Source of the DNA: Amycolatopsis decaplanina DSM 44594
GTDB lineage: Bacteria > Actinomycetota > Actinomycetes > Mycobacteriales > Pseudonocardiaceae
DNA length: 64,000 nucleotides
NCBI RefSeq assembly: GCF_000342005.1
Contig: NZ_AOHO01000048.1
Location: forward strand, 602,540 to 666,539
Direction of reading: 5' to 3'
Shown here: positions 1 to 8,297 of the stretch, piece after piece
How positions within the stretch are numbered: position 1 is the stretch's first letter
How the letters are laid out: each line of letters begins with the position of its first letter
Position numbers and translations under genes: made by a program
Notes under the pieces: model-generated
What the model was told of the DNA's origin: nothing
What the model saw: the letters and a program-made list of their open reading frames with translations, nothing else
Databases searched by the model: none

Positions 1-57
1 CGGCCACCGCTACGCGGTAATCCTGGGTATCCCAGGCCTAGTAGAGAAGGAAATGCT

Positions 58-222
58 GTGGCTGCCACTGACGTGCGACCGAAGATCACGCTCGCGTGTG
101 AGGAGTGCAAGCACCGCAACTACATCACCAAGAAGAACCGGCGCAACAACCCGGATCGCCTGGAGATGAAGAAGTTCTGCCCGAACTGCGGTACGCACCG
201 GACTCACAAAGAGACCCGCTGA
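58..222 (+). CDS. rpmG: 50S ribosomal protein L33 (54 aa)
   Basis: L33 is a small protein of the large ribosomal subunit. The frame opens with GTG and reads MAATDVRPKITLACEECKH. It has a CxxC pair (CEEC) and a second pair (CPNC) near the C-terminus, the zinc-binding form of L33. The length of 54 residues is normal for the family. A purine-rich GAGAAGGA at 44-51 sits 6 bases before the GTG, whereas the ATG at 53 is in another frame. The order rpmG-hadA-hadB ahead of tRNA-Trp-secE-nusG is conserved in actinobacteria. It is followed by a strong terminator hairpin. Confidence 0.93.
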   Translation: MAATDVRPKITLACEECKHRNYITKKNRRNNPDRLEMKKFCPNCGTHRTHKETR

Positions 223-247
223 GCGTCTAGCGGTTCTACCTGTCTCA

Positions 248-288
248 CCCGAAGCCGTCCTGGTCACCAGGGCGGCTTCGGGTATTTT
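248..288 (+). terminator. Rho-independent terminator after rpmG
   Basis: The arms CCCGAAGCCG and CGGCTTCGGG flank a further inner stem, and TATTTTT follows. This is one of the few hairpins in the window with a real T tract, so rpmG is probably transcribed separately from hadA. Confidence 0.8.
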
Positions 289-310
289 TCGGGTTCGGTA
301 GCCTGCTCGG

Positions 311-760
311 GTGGCCTTGGACCAGTCGTTCACCGGGCGGGTGTACCCGCCGACCAGTACCTATGAAGTGAGTCGCGAGAAGATCCGGGAGTTCGCCGAC
401 GCGCTCGGCGACGCGAACCCGCTCTACCGCGACCCCGAAGCGGCGAAGGCGGCCGGCTACCCCGACGTCATCGCACCGCCGACGTTCCTCACGATCATCA
501 ACCTCGCGTCGATCAACGCGATCGTCTCCGACCCCGAGCTGGGTCTCGACTATTCGCGGATGGTCCACGGCGACCAGCGATTCACCTACACGCGGCCGGT
601 GCACGCGGGCGACGTCCTCTCGCTCACCACGTACATCGACAACATCATGACCCGCGCCGGGAACGACTTCATCAACCTGCGCGCCGAGATCTCCGGCGCC
701 GACGGTGGCCTGATCGCCACCACGAACGCCCAGCTCGTGGTCCGAGGGGAGGGCGCGTGA
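311..760 (+). CDS. hadA: HadA-like (3R)-hydroxyacyl dehydratase subunit, MaoC-like N-terminal domain
   Basis: The 149-residue protein begins MALDQSFTGRVYPPTSTYEV and carries the hot-dog fold FAS1-like dehydratase pattern (FADALGDANPLY near residues 28-39, then AAGYPDVIAPPTF). In mycobacteria HadA pairs with the catalytic HadB to dehydrate 3-hydroxyacyl-ACP in FAS-II. HadA-type subunits lack the full hydratase dyad and bind substrate. The start is GTG. The stop overlaps the GTG of hadB (GTGA), so the two are translationally coupled. No hadC follows, unlike mycobacteria. The exact acyl substrate here is unknown. Confidence 0.85.
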   Translation: MALDQSFTGRVYPPTSTYEVSREKIREFADALGDANPLYRDPEAAKAAGYPDVIAPPTFLTIINLASINAIVSDPELGLDYSRMVHGDQRFTYTRPVHAGDVLSLTTYIDNIMTRAGNDFINLRAEISGADGGLIATTNAQLVVRGEGA

Positions 761-1161
761 GCACGTTCACCGCCGGAGAAGAACTGACGCCGCTGACGAT
801 CGACGTCACTCGCGAGCAGCTGGTGCGCTACGCCGGCGCTTCGCTGGACTTCAACCCCATCCACTGGAACGAGGCCTTCGCCAAGGAGGTCGGCCTTCCC
901 GACGTCATCGCGCACGGGATGCTGACCATGGCGCTCGGGGCGCGGCTCGTCACCGACTGGCTCGGCGACCCCGGCCGCCTCGTCGACTACTTCGCGCGCT
1001 TCACTCGCCCTGTGGTCGTGCCGAACGACGGCGCGGCGACGATCGAGTTCACCGGGAAGGTGGCCGTGGTCAACGACGACGGCACCGCGCGCGTCGACAT
1101 CACCGCCAAGTTCGAAGGCAAGGCCGTCCTCGGCAAGGCGCAAGCGGTCGTCCGCGCCTGA
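757..1161 (+). CDS. hadB: HadB-like MaoC-family (R)-hydratase/dehydratase
   Basis: The 134-residue single hot-dog protein shows the hydratase-2 motif DFNPIHWNEAFA, with the expected catalytic Asp31 and His36, followed by IAHGM. It should be the catalytic partner of the upstream HadA-like subunit, hydrating or dehydrating acyl thioesters. Start GTG at 757 overlaps the hadA stop. The cluster ends here in a perfect palindrome (1169-1218) and the next gene is on the other strand. Confidence 0.85.
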   Translation: MSTFTAGEELTPLTIDVTREQLVRYAGASLDFNPIHWNEAFAKEVGLPDVIAHGMLTMALGARLVTDWLGDPGRLVDYFARFTRPVVVPNDGAATIEFTGKVAVVNDDGTARVDITAKFEGKAVLGKAQAVVRA

Positions 1162-1168
1162 CCCCAAA

Positions 1169-1218
1169 GCCTCGTGAGTGGTAAGGACGGTTAGAACCGT
1201 CCTTACCACTCACGAGGC
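1169..1218. repeat. Perfect 50-bp palindrome, family P2 copy 1
   Basis: Two exactly complementary 24-base arms (left arm begins GCCTCGTGAGTGG and ends GACGGTT) are separated only by AG. It lies between convergent hadB and the GDSL lipase gene. A second copy with matching outer sequence but two compensatory base-pair changes is at 22642-22685. It could act as a bidirectional terminator or protein-binding site. There is no T tract. Confidence 0.9.
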
Positions 1219-1228
1219 AAGACGGGTA

Positions 1229-2170
1229 CTACGCCGGCTTGAGCAGCTTCTCGATGACCTCCGCCATACCTTCCTCGCCCCGGGCGTTCGGGTGCAGCGG
1301 CGCCGCCGGCACCGAGGGAGCGGGGCCTTCGACCCATCGCCGGTTCGCGGCGCTGCACATGTCCCGTCCCTTACTCGCGGTCGACATGTCGGCGAAGCCA
1401 GCTTCGTGCTCCTTCGCCGTCTCCAGTAGCGCCGTGTTCAGTCGCTTCAGTGAGTCACGGAAGTAGGCCACATCCCCCGCGCCGACCGGCAGGACCGGCC
1501 AGCAGCCGGCGTCGTCGTCCGGAAGTACCGTCGGGTACCCGACGACCACGATGCGCGCTTCGGGGGCCTTCGAGCGGATCTGGCCCAGGATTCCGCCGAG
1601 CCGGTCCGCCGCGGCGGTGATCCGCTCGGCCAGCTGGTCCCGTCCGCCCGCGGTCAGCAGGGTCTTGCAGGGCGAAGCGGTCTGCTGCTGCGTCGCGCAC
1701 TGGCCCGCGAAGCCGACGAAGCCCACGTCGTTGCCGCCGATCCCGACGGTCACCAGCGTCGTGTCGCCATCGATGGCGTCGAGTTGCGGAGCGTTCGTGC
1801 CGTCCCGGGTCTTCTGCTCGCCGGTGAGGTGCTCGGTCGTGGCGCCACCGCAGCTGACATCGACGAACTCGGCCGGACGCAGCTTCGCGGCGAGCAGGCT
1901 CGGGTAGTTGTTGTCCGAGCGGTCGCAGCCCGCCGGCGTGCCCACGGGCCGTCCGGTGCCCGGCGAAGCCGTGTAGGAATCACCCAGCGCCACGTACCGG
2001 CCCGTGCCATCCGAAGTGGTGACCCCCGCCGGTGTCACCGACGTTCCACGCTCCCACAGGTGGTAAGCGATCCCCAGGACGGACAGCACGATCACCAGGA
2101 AAAGGCAGCCGCCGCCAGTTCTCCGCTGCGTCACCCGTTCGTTGTACGCGACCTGGGTCACCTTTGTCAT
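1229..2170 (-). CDS. SGNH/GDSL-type lipase or esterase, membrane-anchored or secreted
   Basis: The 313-residue protein has an N-terminal hydrophobic segment at about residues 21-37 (CLFLVIVLSVLGIAYHL), so it is anchored or exported. The SGNH blocks are visible: GDSYTASPG with the nucleophile Ser65, the Gly/Asn of block III GGNDVG at 145-150, and PLHPN with the catalytic His near 293. Several cysteines in the catalytic domain suggest disulfides, as in secreted actinobacterial lipases. It would hydrolyse an ester in the envelope or medium, with unknown substrate. ATG start at 2170, reverse strand, alone between two opposite or tandem units. Confidence 0.85.
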   Translation of the reverse strand: MTKVTQVAYNERVTQRRTGGGCLFLVIVLSVLGIAYHLWERGTSVTPAGVTTSDGTGRYVALGDSYTASPGTGRPVGTPAGCDRSDNNYPSLLAAKLRPAEFVDVSCGGATTEHLTGEQKTRDGTNAPQLDAIDGDTTLVTVGIGGNDVGFVGFAGQCATQQQTASPCKTLLTAGGRDQLAERITAAADRLGGILGQIRSKAPEARIVVVGYPTVLPDDDAGCWPVLPVGAGDVAYFRDSLKRLNTALLETAKEHEAGFADMSTASKGRDMCSAANRRWVEGPAPSVPAAPLHPNARGEEGMAEVIEKLLKPA

Positions 2171-2236
2171 CGGTCCGACCGTCGGTGAATCGCGCGTGAA
2201 CGGGTGATCGCCCGTCTTCTGAGACGTGGATCACGT

Positions 2237-3133
2237 TCAGTCGTTCGGGACGAGGTCGCGCAGCTCGGCGGCGAGATCGAGAGCGTGGCCGACGTCCCGC
2301 GCGAGGTAATGCGGGTCGACGAAGGCTTCGGTGATCCCGGTTTCGGCAGCCGCCTTCAGCTGTGCGGCGACGTCCTCGAGGTCCGTTCCGGGCTTCGGGT
2401 TGATCCGCAGTACCCGCCGCAGCGCACCGGGGTCGCGGCCCGCCTTCTCGGCCGCGCTCGCCACGGTCTGCCAGAGCTTCGCCAGATATGGCGCGGGAAG
2501 TCCCGCGGGAAGCCAGCCGTCCGCGCGGCGGCCGACGCGGTCCAGCGCCACCGGGGACAGCCCGCCCAGCAACACCGGCGGATGCGGGCTCTGCGCCGGT
2601 CGCAGTCCCACCTTCGCCGCCGGGATCCGCCAGCGTTCGCCTTCGTGCTCGACAGGGTCGCCGGTCCAGAACTTCCCGAGGACGTCGAGAAGCTCCTCCA
2701 GTTGCCCGCCACGCCCCTTCCAGGGCGTGCCTGTCGCCGTGTACTCGTCGCGAAGCCAACCGATGCCCAAGCCGACGTCCAGGCGACCACCGCTCACCTG
2801 ATCCAGTGAAGTGAGCATCCGGGCGAGCACCACGGCCGGGTACACCGTTCCGGTGAGCGTGCTGGTGCCCAGCCGGACCTTGTTCGTGACGCTCGCGGCC
2901 ACCGTCAGCAGGATCAGCGGATCGGCGAAGGTCACGAACTCGGGCGGGTACGGCCGTTCCGGGGTGCCGCCGGGGTAGAAGTCCGACGGCGAGACCGGGG
3001 CCAGCACCCGATCCCCGACCCACAAGGACTCGTACCCGAGTTCTTCGGCCGCCGCGGCGAAACCGGTGACGGCGTCCAGCGACGCGAGGGCACCGTACTG
3101 CGGAAGGGCGATTCCCAGGCGCATCGCGGTCAC
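2237..3133 (-). CDS. LLM-class F420-dependent oxidoreductase (luciferase-like monooxygenase fold)
   Basis: The 298-residue protein begins MTAMRLGIALPQYG and shows the luciferase-like TIM-barrel pattern: FAAAAEELGYESLWVGD, the VRLGTSTLTG strand, SGGRLDVGLGIGW and ADGWLPAG near the end. Members use reduced F420 or FMN for hydride transfer. The substrate cannot be read from sequence. The GTG start overlaps the stop of the upstream aminotransferase gene (GTGA), so the pair forms an operon. An ATG three codons in (3124) is an alternative start. Confidence 0.85.
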   Translation of the reverse strand: MTAMRLGIALPQYGALASLDAVTGFAAAAEELGYESLWVGDRVLAPVSPSDFYPGGTPERPYPPEFVTFADPLILLTVAASVTNKVRLGTSTLTGTVYPAVVLARMLTSLDQVSGGRLDVGLGIGWLRDEYTATGTPWKGRGGQLEELLDVLGKFWTGDPVEHEGERWRIPAAKVGLRPAQSPHPPVLLGGLSPVALDRVGRRADGWLPAGLPAPYLAKLWQTVASAAEKAGRDPGALRRVLRINPKPGTDLEDVAAQLKAAAETGITEAFVDPHYLARDVGHALDLAAELRDLVPND

Positions 3134-4359
3134 CGAGCTTCCGCGAGCAGCCGGCCCATCCTGGTGATCCCTTCGGCGAGATCGTTTTCGTCCAGCGCAT
3201 AGGAAATCCGGAAGTATCCGGGTGTCCCGAACGCCTCACCGGGCACCACGGCGACTTCGGCCTCGCGCAGGATCAGATCTGCCAGCGCCACTGTGTCGGC
3301 CGGCCGCTCACCGCGGATCTCCTTGCCCAGCAAGGCTTTCACTGACGGATAGACGTAGAAAGCGCCGAGTGGCAACGGAGTCTCCACTCCCGGCACCTCG
3401 GAAAGCAGGGAAAGTGTCTTCTCGCGCCGGGAATCGAACGCTTCACGCATCGCGAAAACGGCGTCGAGCGGACCGCTCACCGCCGCCAGCGCGGCCCGTT
3501 GCGCGACGTTCGAAACGTTGCCGCACAAGTGAGATTGGTACGCGGTCGCCGCCTTGACCACGTCCTGCGGACCGAGCAGCCAGCCCACCCGCCAGCCGGT
3601 CATCGAGTACGTCTTCGCGACCCCGTTGAGGACGATCGTCCGGTCGGCGAGTTCCGGGACCAAGACGGGCATCGAGGGCGCTTCGGCGCCGTCGTAGACC
3701 AGGTGCTCGTAGATCTCGTCGGTGATCACCCAGAGCCCGTTTTCGTGCGCCCAGCGCCCGATCGCCTCGACCTGTTCGCGCGGGTACACCGCGCCGGTCG
3801 GGTTCGACGGCGACACGAACAGCAGCACCTTCGTGCGCGGCGTCCTGGCGGCTTCGAGCTGCTCGACGGTGACCAGGTAGCCCGTCGTCTCGTCCGCCGT
3901 GACCTGCACTCCGACACCGCCGGCGAGCGCGATCGACTCCGGGTACGTCGTCCAGTACGGCGCGGGCAGCAGCACTTCGTCGCCGGGGTCGAGCAGCGTC
4001 GCGAACGCCGAATAGACCGCCTGCTTGCCGCCGTTGGTCACCAGGACGCGGCCGGGGTCGACCTCGAACCCGGAGTCGCGGACGGTCTTCGCCGCGATCG
4101 CCTCGCGCAGCTCCGGCAGCCCGCCCGCGGCGGTGTAGCCGTGATTGACCTTGTCCCGGACGGCCGCTTCGGCGGCTTCGAGCACGTTGGCCGGGGTGAG
4201 GAAGTCCGGCTGCCCGGCGCCGAACCCGATCACCGGACGGCCCTGCGCCTTGAGCTCCCGGGCCTTCGCGTCGACGGCCAGGGTGGCCGACGGCGTGATG
4301 CCGCCGATGCGTGCCGAGACGCGGGCGGCCGGCGAAGACGAGGGTGCGGGAGCGCTCAT
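3130..4359 (-). CDS. aspC: Pyridoxal-phosphate aminotransferase, aspartate aminotransferase type
   Basis: The 409-residue class I aminotransferase has the Schiff-base lysine at about 249 in NGVAKTYSMTGWRVGW, the SPSNPTGAVY loop, and the GAGQPDFLTP motif near the N-terminus. It transfers an amino group between an amino acid, probably aspartate, and 2-oxoglutarate. An aspC just upstream of tRNA-Trp-secE-nusG is also found in Streptomyces, which supports the name. It is transcribed away from secE and coupled to the LLM oxidoreductase. Exact substrate range is not determined. Confidence 0.87.
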   Translation of the reverse strand: MSAPAPSSSPAARVSARIGGITPSATLAVDAKARELKAQGRPVIGFGAGQPDFLTPANVLEAAEAAVRDKVNHGYTAAGGLPELREAIAAKTVRDSGFEVDPGRVLVTNGGKQAVYSAFATLLDPGDEVLLPAPYWTTYPESIALAGGVGVQVTADETTGYLVTVEQLEAARTPRTKVLLFVSPSNPTGAVYPREQVEAIGRWAHENGLWVITDEIYEHLVYDGAEAPSMPVLVPELADRTIVLNGVAKTYSMTGWRVGWLLGPQDVVKAATAYQSHLCGNVSNVAQRAALAAVSGPLDAVFAMREAFDSRREKTLSLLSEVPGVETPLPLGAFYVYPSVKALLGKEIRGERPADTVALADLILREAEVAVVPGEAFGTPGYFRISYALDENDLAEGITRMGRLLAEAR

Positions 4360-4442
4360 GGCGACATCGTGGCACGATCATGGGGTCGGCCGTGGGGAGT
4401 TTCCCCGCGGAAGGCTGCTCCGCGCCGGTTTGAGGGGCGCGG

Positions 4443-4473
4443 TTGCGAAGCTGTTCGGGGGTTGCCGTAGACT
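4443..4473 (+). promoter_or_regulatory. Candidate promoter for tRNA-Trp-secE-nusG
   Basis: TTGCGA at 4443-4448 and TAGACT at 4468-4473 are 19 bases apart, about 90 bases upstream of the tRNA. The -10 matches the housekeeping actinobacterial consensus well; the spacing is long. Confidence 0.4.
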
Positions 4474-4564
4474 TCTGGTCTTGGAACGCACTACGGTCAT
4501 CCCCGCCACGGCGGTGGGGACGATGGAATGCGTCCTCGGGAGCTCCAGAGCATCGGGGCTCCAA

Positions 4565-4637
<73 letters not shown>

Positions 4638-4670
4638 CGTTAGCGAACTGGTGAAGGCGGAGGAGTGGTC

Positions 4671-5117
4671 GTGAGCGACAGCGACGCCAGCGGTGAGAAG
4701 GCGCAGGACGGCGCCGGGCAGAAGCCCGACGAGCAGTCCCGCCCGGTGACCGCCGCTGCCCGGCGTGAGCGCCGTGCGTCCGCGCGCCCGTCCGGTAAGG
4801 CCGACGCCAAGTCGGACGACAAGACCCGCCCCGCCGGCAAGGCGAAGGCCGGGGACAAGACCGAGAAGTCCAAGGACGCCAAAGGCACGGCGACCCCGAA
4901 GCGCGACCGCAAGCCGAAGCAGGCGTCGATCTTCGCCCGGCTGATGCGCTTCATCCGCGAGGTCTGGGCCGAGCTGCGCAAGGTCATCTGGCCGAACCGC
5001 AAGCAGATGGTCACCTACACCGCGGTGGTGCTGGTCTTCGTGGTGTTCATGGTGGCGCTGGTGAGCGGCCTCGACCTGGCCTTCAAAGAGGTCGTCGGTG
5101 CCGTCTTCGGCAGCTGA
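4671..5117 (+). CDS. secE: Preprotein translocase subunit SecE (148 aa)
   Basis: SecE is the small essential clamp of the SecYEG channel. A long charged Lys/Ala/Asp-rich N-terminal region of about 85 residues precedes the conserved core FIREVWAELRKVIWPNRKQM and one membrane helix (VVLVFVVFMVALVSGLDLAF). The long tail is usual in actinobacteria. I chose GTG 4671 (MSDSDASG) because GGCGGAGG at 4656-4663 is correctly spaced for it; GTG 4665 is too close. It forms an operon with nusG. Confidence 0.93.
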   Translation: MSDSDASGEKAQDGAGQKPDEQSRPVTAAARRERRASARPSGKADAKSDDKTRPAGKAKAGDKTEKSKDAKGTATPKRDRKPKQASIFARLMRFIREVWAELRKVIWPNRKQMVTYTAVVLVFVVFMVALVSGLDLAFKEVVGAVFGS

Positions 5118-5194
5118 GGCAGCCGGTCGCGGTGCTTTGAGCGCACCGCACGGTGGCCTGCGCCACGGCAACCGATCAACTGAGAGGACGGAAC

Positions 5195-6049
5195 GTGACC
5201 TCCGACAACGGCACAGCAGCCGGTCATGAGCTGACCGAGCTTTCCGACGAGCAGGTGCACGCGGCACTCGGCGACGAGCAGTCCGAGCACCTGGACTCCG
5301 TCGAGGTGCCCGCCGCAGGCGACGAGGTCGACGAAGCCGGAGATGTCGCGGAGGCCGAAGAGGCGTCCGTCGAGACCGAAGACGACGACACCGCCGCCGA
5401 GCCCGTCGAGGCCGAAGCCGACGAGGACGTCGACCCGGTCGCGAAGCTGCGTGCGGAACTCAACGCCGCTCCCGGTGAGTGGTACGTCGTGCACTCGTAC
5501 GCGGGTTACGAGAACAAGGTGAAGACCAACCTCGAGACCCGGACCCAGACGCTGGACGTCGAGGACTACATCTTCCAGATCGAGGTCCCGACCGAAGAGG
5601 TCACCGAGATCAAGAACGGCCAGCGCAAGCAGGTGCAGCGCAAGGTGCTGCCCGGCTACATCCTGGTCCGCATGGACCTGAACGACGCCTCGTGGAGCGC
5701 GGTGCGCAACACGCCGGGTGTCACCGGGTTCGTCGGCGCCACGTCGCGCCCGTCGCCGCTGACCGTGGACGAGGTGCTCAAGTTCCTCGCGCCCAAGGTC
5801 GAGACGGCCGCCCCCGCCAAGCCCGGCAAGGGCGAGGCCGCTTCCGCCGAGTCGCAACTCGGCGCCCCCGCGGTCGAGGTCGACTTCGAGGTCGGCGAGT
5901 CGGTCACCGTCATGGACGGCCCGTTCGCGACGCTGCCCGCGACGATCTCCGAGGTCAACGTGGACGGACAGAAGCTGAAGGTCCTGGTGTCGATCTTCGG
6001 CCGGGAGACCCCGGTCGAGCTGTCGTTCAACCAGGTCTCCAAGATCTGA
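5195..6049 (+). CDS. nusG: Transcription termination/antitermination protein NusG
   Basis: NusG binds RNA polymerase and modulates pausing, Rho termination and coupling to the ribosome. The 284-residue protein has an acidic N-terminal extension of about 85 residues, then the NGN domain starting at GEWYVVHSYAGYENKVK, then a C-terminal KOW domain (VGESVTVMDGPFATLPATI). The acidic extension is common in actinobacterial NusG. GTG 5195 follows GAGAGGACGG. It lies 77 bases after secE and 78 bases before rplK. Confidence 0.95.
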   Translation: MTSDNGTAAGHELTELSDEQVHAALGDEQSEHLDSVEVPAAGDEVDEAGDVAEAEEASVETEDDDTAAEPVEAEADEDVDPVAKLRAELNAAPGEWYVVHSYAGYENKVKTNLETRTQTLDVEDYIFQIEVPTEEVTEIKNGQRKQVQRKVLPGYILVRMDLNDASWSAVRNTPGVTGFVGATSRPSPLTVDEVLKFLAPKVETAAPAKPGKGEAASAESQLGAPAVEVDFEVGESVTVMDGPFATLPATISEVNVDGQKLKVLVSIFGRETPVELSFNQVSKI

Positions 6050-6068
6050 CGGCCGCCAGACGGCCGGC

Positions 6069-6101
6069 AGTCCCCGCGTACTGGCAGGTGTGCGGGGGAC
6101 T
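6069..6101 (+). other. Hairpin in the nusG-rplK intergenic region
   Basis: AGTCCCCGC at 6069-6077 pairs with GCGGGGGACT at 6092-6101 (one bulged G), just before the rplK ribosome-binding site. It may be a processing or regulatory stem in the rplK leader, the region where L1 autoregulation acts in other bacteria. There is no T tract. Confidence 0.45.
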
Positions 6102-6127
6102 CAAGTCAGTAAGAAGGAACAAACGAA

Positions 6128-6562
6128 ATGCCACCCAAGAAGAAGAAGCTTGCGGCGATCATCAAGCTGCAGATCAAGGCGGGTGCGGCCAACCCCGCGC
6201 CGCCGGTCGGCCCCGCGCTGGGTCAGCACGGCGTCAACATCATGGAGTTCTGCAAGGCCTATAACGCCGCGACCGAGTCGCAGCGCGGGGACGTCGTCCC
6301 GGTCGAGATCTCCGTGTACGAAGACCGCACGTTCGACTTCAAGCTCAAGACGCCGCCGGCCGCGAAGCTGCTGCTGAAGGCCGCGGGCGTGGAGAAGGGT
6401 TCCGGCGAGCCGCACAAGACCAAGGTCGCCAAGGTCACCTGGGACCAGGTCCGCGACATCGCGAAGACCAAGGAATCCGACCTGAACGCGCACGACATCG
6501 ACCAGGCCGCGAAGATCATCGCCGGCACCGCCCGCTCGATGGGCATCACGGTCGTCGACTGA
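6128..6562 (+). CDS. rplK: 50S ribosomal protein L11
   Basis: L11 forms the base of the L7/L12 stalk and the GTPase-associated centre. The 144-residue protein begins MPPKKKKLAAIIKLQIKAG, with the proline-rich NPAPPVGPALGQHGVNIMEF motif of the thiopeptide-binding N-terminal domain and the rRNA-binding C-terminal domain (KTKESDLNAHDIDQAAKII). Residues needed for thiostrepton sensitivity look normal. An AGAAGGA site precedes the ATG. Confidence 0.97.
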   Translation: MPPKKKKLAAIIKLQIKAGAANPAPPVGPALGQHGVNIMEFCKAYNAATESQRGDVVPVEISVYEDRTFDFKLKTPPAAKLLLKAAGVEKGSGEPHKTKVAKVTWDQVRDIAKTKESDLNAHDIDQAAKIIAGTARSMGITVVD

Positions 6563-6643
6563 GTTCCACCCAGCACCACCGTGGGAGAGCCAGTGCTGGC
6601 TCCAACACCACACTGATCCGTTGAAGAGTTAAGGACAGAAGCA

Positions 6644-7357
6644 ATGCCCAAGCACAGCAAGGCCTACCGCAAGGCTCTTGAGCTGGTGGACCGCGAGCGG
6701 CTCTACGCCCCGCTCGAGGCCGCGAAGCTGGCCAAGGAGACTTCCTCCGCGAAGATGGACGCCACCGTCGAGGTCGCCATGCGCCTCGGTGTCGACCCTC
6801 GTAAGGCCGACCAGATGGTCCGCGGCACCGTGAACCTGCCGCACGGCACCGGTAAGACCGCTCGCGTCATTGTTTTCGCCGTTGGTGACAAGGCCGCCGA
6901 GGCCGAGGCCGCCGGCGCGGACGTGGTCGGCACCGACGAACTGATCGAGCGCATCCAGGGTGGCTGGCTCGAGTTCGACGCCGCGATCGCGACGCCGGAC
7001 CAGATGGCCAAGGTCGGACGTATCGCCCGCATCCTCGGCCCGCGTGGCCTGATGCCGAACCCGAAGACCGGCACCGTGACCCCCGCGGTCGCGAAGGCCG
7101 TGACGGACATCAAGGGCGGTAAGATCAACTTCCGCGTGGACAAGCAGGCCAACCTGCACTTCGTCATCGGCAAGGCCTCGTTCGACACCGAGAAGCTGGT
7201 GGAGAACTACGCGGCCGCGCTGGACGAGATCCTCCGCGCCAAGCCGTCGTCGGCGAAGGGTCGCTACCTTAAGAAGGTCACGATCTCCACGACGATGGGC
7301 CCGGGTGTCCCGGTCGACCCGGCCCGGACCCGCAACCTCCTTTCCGAGGACGCGTGA
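6644..7357 (+). CDS. rplA: 50S ribosomal protein L1
   Basis: L1 binds 23S rRNA at the E-site stalk and usually represses the rplK-rplA message. The 237-residue protein begins MPKHSKAYRKALELVDRERL and has the signature GRIARILGPRGLMPNPKTGTV. ATG at 6644 follows GTTAAGGACAGAAGC. The 81-base gap after rplK holds a small hairpin (GAGCCAG/CTGGCTC). A T-tailed terminator follows. Confidence 0.97.
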   Translation: MPKHSKAYRKALELVDRERLYAPLEAAKLAKETSSAKMDATVEVAMRLGVDPRKADQMVRGTVNLPHGTGKTARVIVFAVGDKAAEAEAAGADVVGTDELIERIQGGWLEFDAAIATPDQMAKVGRIARILGPRGLMPNPKTGTVTPAVAKAVTDIKGGKINFRVDKQANLHFVIGKASFDTEKLVENYAAALDEILRAKPSSAKGRYLKKVTISTTMGPGVPVDPARTRNLLSEDA

Positions 7358-7379
7358 GTCTGAGTTAGACATCACTGAG

Positions 7380-7417
7380 AAGAGGGCGGTCCCGCTACGG
7401 CGGGGCCGCCCTCTTTT
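7380..7417 (+). terminator. Rho-independent terminator after rplA
   Basis: GAGGGCGG-CCCGC and GCGGG-CCGCCCTC form a long stem around TACG, followed by TTTTCGT. It closes the secE-nusG-rplK-rplA unit. Confidence 0.88.
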
Positions 7418-7434
7418 CGTGTTTGCTGGAGGAC

Positions 7435-8199
7435 ATGCCTACCTTCGCGTCGTTCGACGGGCTTCAGCTGAACTACACCGTTTGGGAAGGTGGAGGGCGT
7501 CCGGTACTGCTGCAGCACGGCTTCGCCGCGGACACGAACGCGAACTGGATCGCGCCCGGTGTCGTCGACGCTCTCCAAGACGCGGGGCTGACCGTGATCA
7601 GCCTGGACGCGCGCGGTCACGGACGATCGGCGAAACCGCACGACGAGGCGAGCTACGGCGATGACGCGATGGTCCGCGACGTGTCGGCGCTGCTCGACGC
7701 GCTGAACCTCGACGAGGTGTCGATGGTCGGCTATTCGATGGGCGCGATGATCGCGCTCGGCGCGGTGGCCGCCGACCCGCGGATCCGGTGCCTCGCGATC
7801 GGCGGGGTCGGCTCGGGGATCGTCGACTTCGGAGGCGTGGACACCCGCGTTGTCACGCCGGAGGAGATCAGCGAAGCGCTGCTCGCTTCGGACCCTTCGA
7901 CGCTTCCGCCGTCTTCGGCGCCTTTCCGGGCCCTCGCCGACGCGTTGCGGGCGGACCGGATCGCGCTCGCGGCCGTCGCGCGCGGGACGGCGAATCCGAA
8001 ACTGGACCTGACGGCGATCGCCGTGCCGACCCTGATCCTGGCCGGGGACACCGATCCGCTGGCCGCGGAACCCGAACGCCTGGCCGCCGCCATCGCCGGC
8101 GCCCGCCTGGTCCGCGTGCCCGGCGATCACATGGCCGCCGTCATGCACCCCGCCTTCGGCTCCGCCCTCACCGGCTTCCTCACCTCGCACGACCTCTGA
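7435..8199 (+). CDS. Alpha/beta hydrolase
   Basis: The 254-residue cytoplasmic protein has the alpha/beta hydrolase landmarks: LLQHGF oxyanion motif near 25-30, nucleophile elbow GYSMG with Ser101, an acid in LAGDTDPLA and a C-terminal His in PGDHMAAV. SLDARGHGRS is typical of esterase or epoxide-hydrolase-like families. The substrate is not predictable. ATG 7435 is preceded by CTGGAGGA; the in-frame TTG at 7423 lacks such a site. It stands alone between ribosomal units and is followed by two intergenic repeats. Confidence 0.85.
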   Translation: MPTFASFDGLQLNYTVWEGGGRPVLLQHGFAADTNANWIAPGVVDALQDAGLTVISLDARGHGRSAKPHDEASYGDDAMVRDVSALLDALNLDEVSMVGYSMGAMIALGAVAADPRIRCLAIGGVGSGIVDFGGVDTRVVTPEEISEALLASDPSTLPPSSAPFRALADALRADRIALAAVARGTANPKLDLTAIAVPTLILAGDTDPLAAEPERLAAAIAGARLVRVPGDHMAAVMHPAFGSALTGFLTSHDL

Positions 8200-8204
8200 C
8201 CCGA

Positions 8205-8268
8205 CCTGCGTTTAGCCCCCTAATCGCGATCCCGGCGGCACTTGCGTTTAGCCCCCTAACCGCGATCT
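8205..8268. repeat. Two intergenic repeats, family P1 (asymmetric type)
   Basis: Copies at 8205-8232 and 8241-8268 share the core GCGTTTAGCCCCCTAA followed by TCGCGATC or CCGCGATC. They lie in the gap between convergent genes, starting 6 bases after the hydrolase stop. Confidence 0.85.
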
Positions 8269-8297
8269 GGTGTCAGGAAGCCCAGGTCAGCGGGGTG

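Noticed and set aside
1..57. A tRNA end at the start of the window
   Set aside because: The only structure is a small CCTGGG/CCCAGG hairpin; no T loop or acceptor arm can be drawn.
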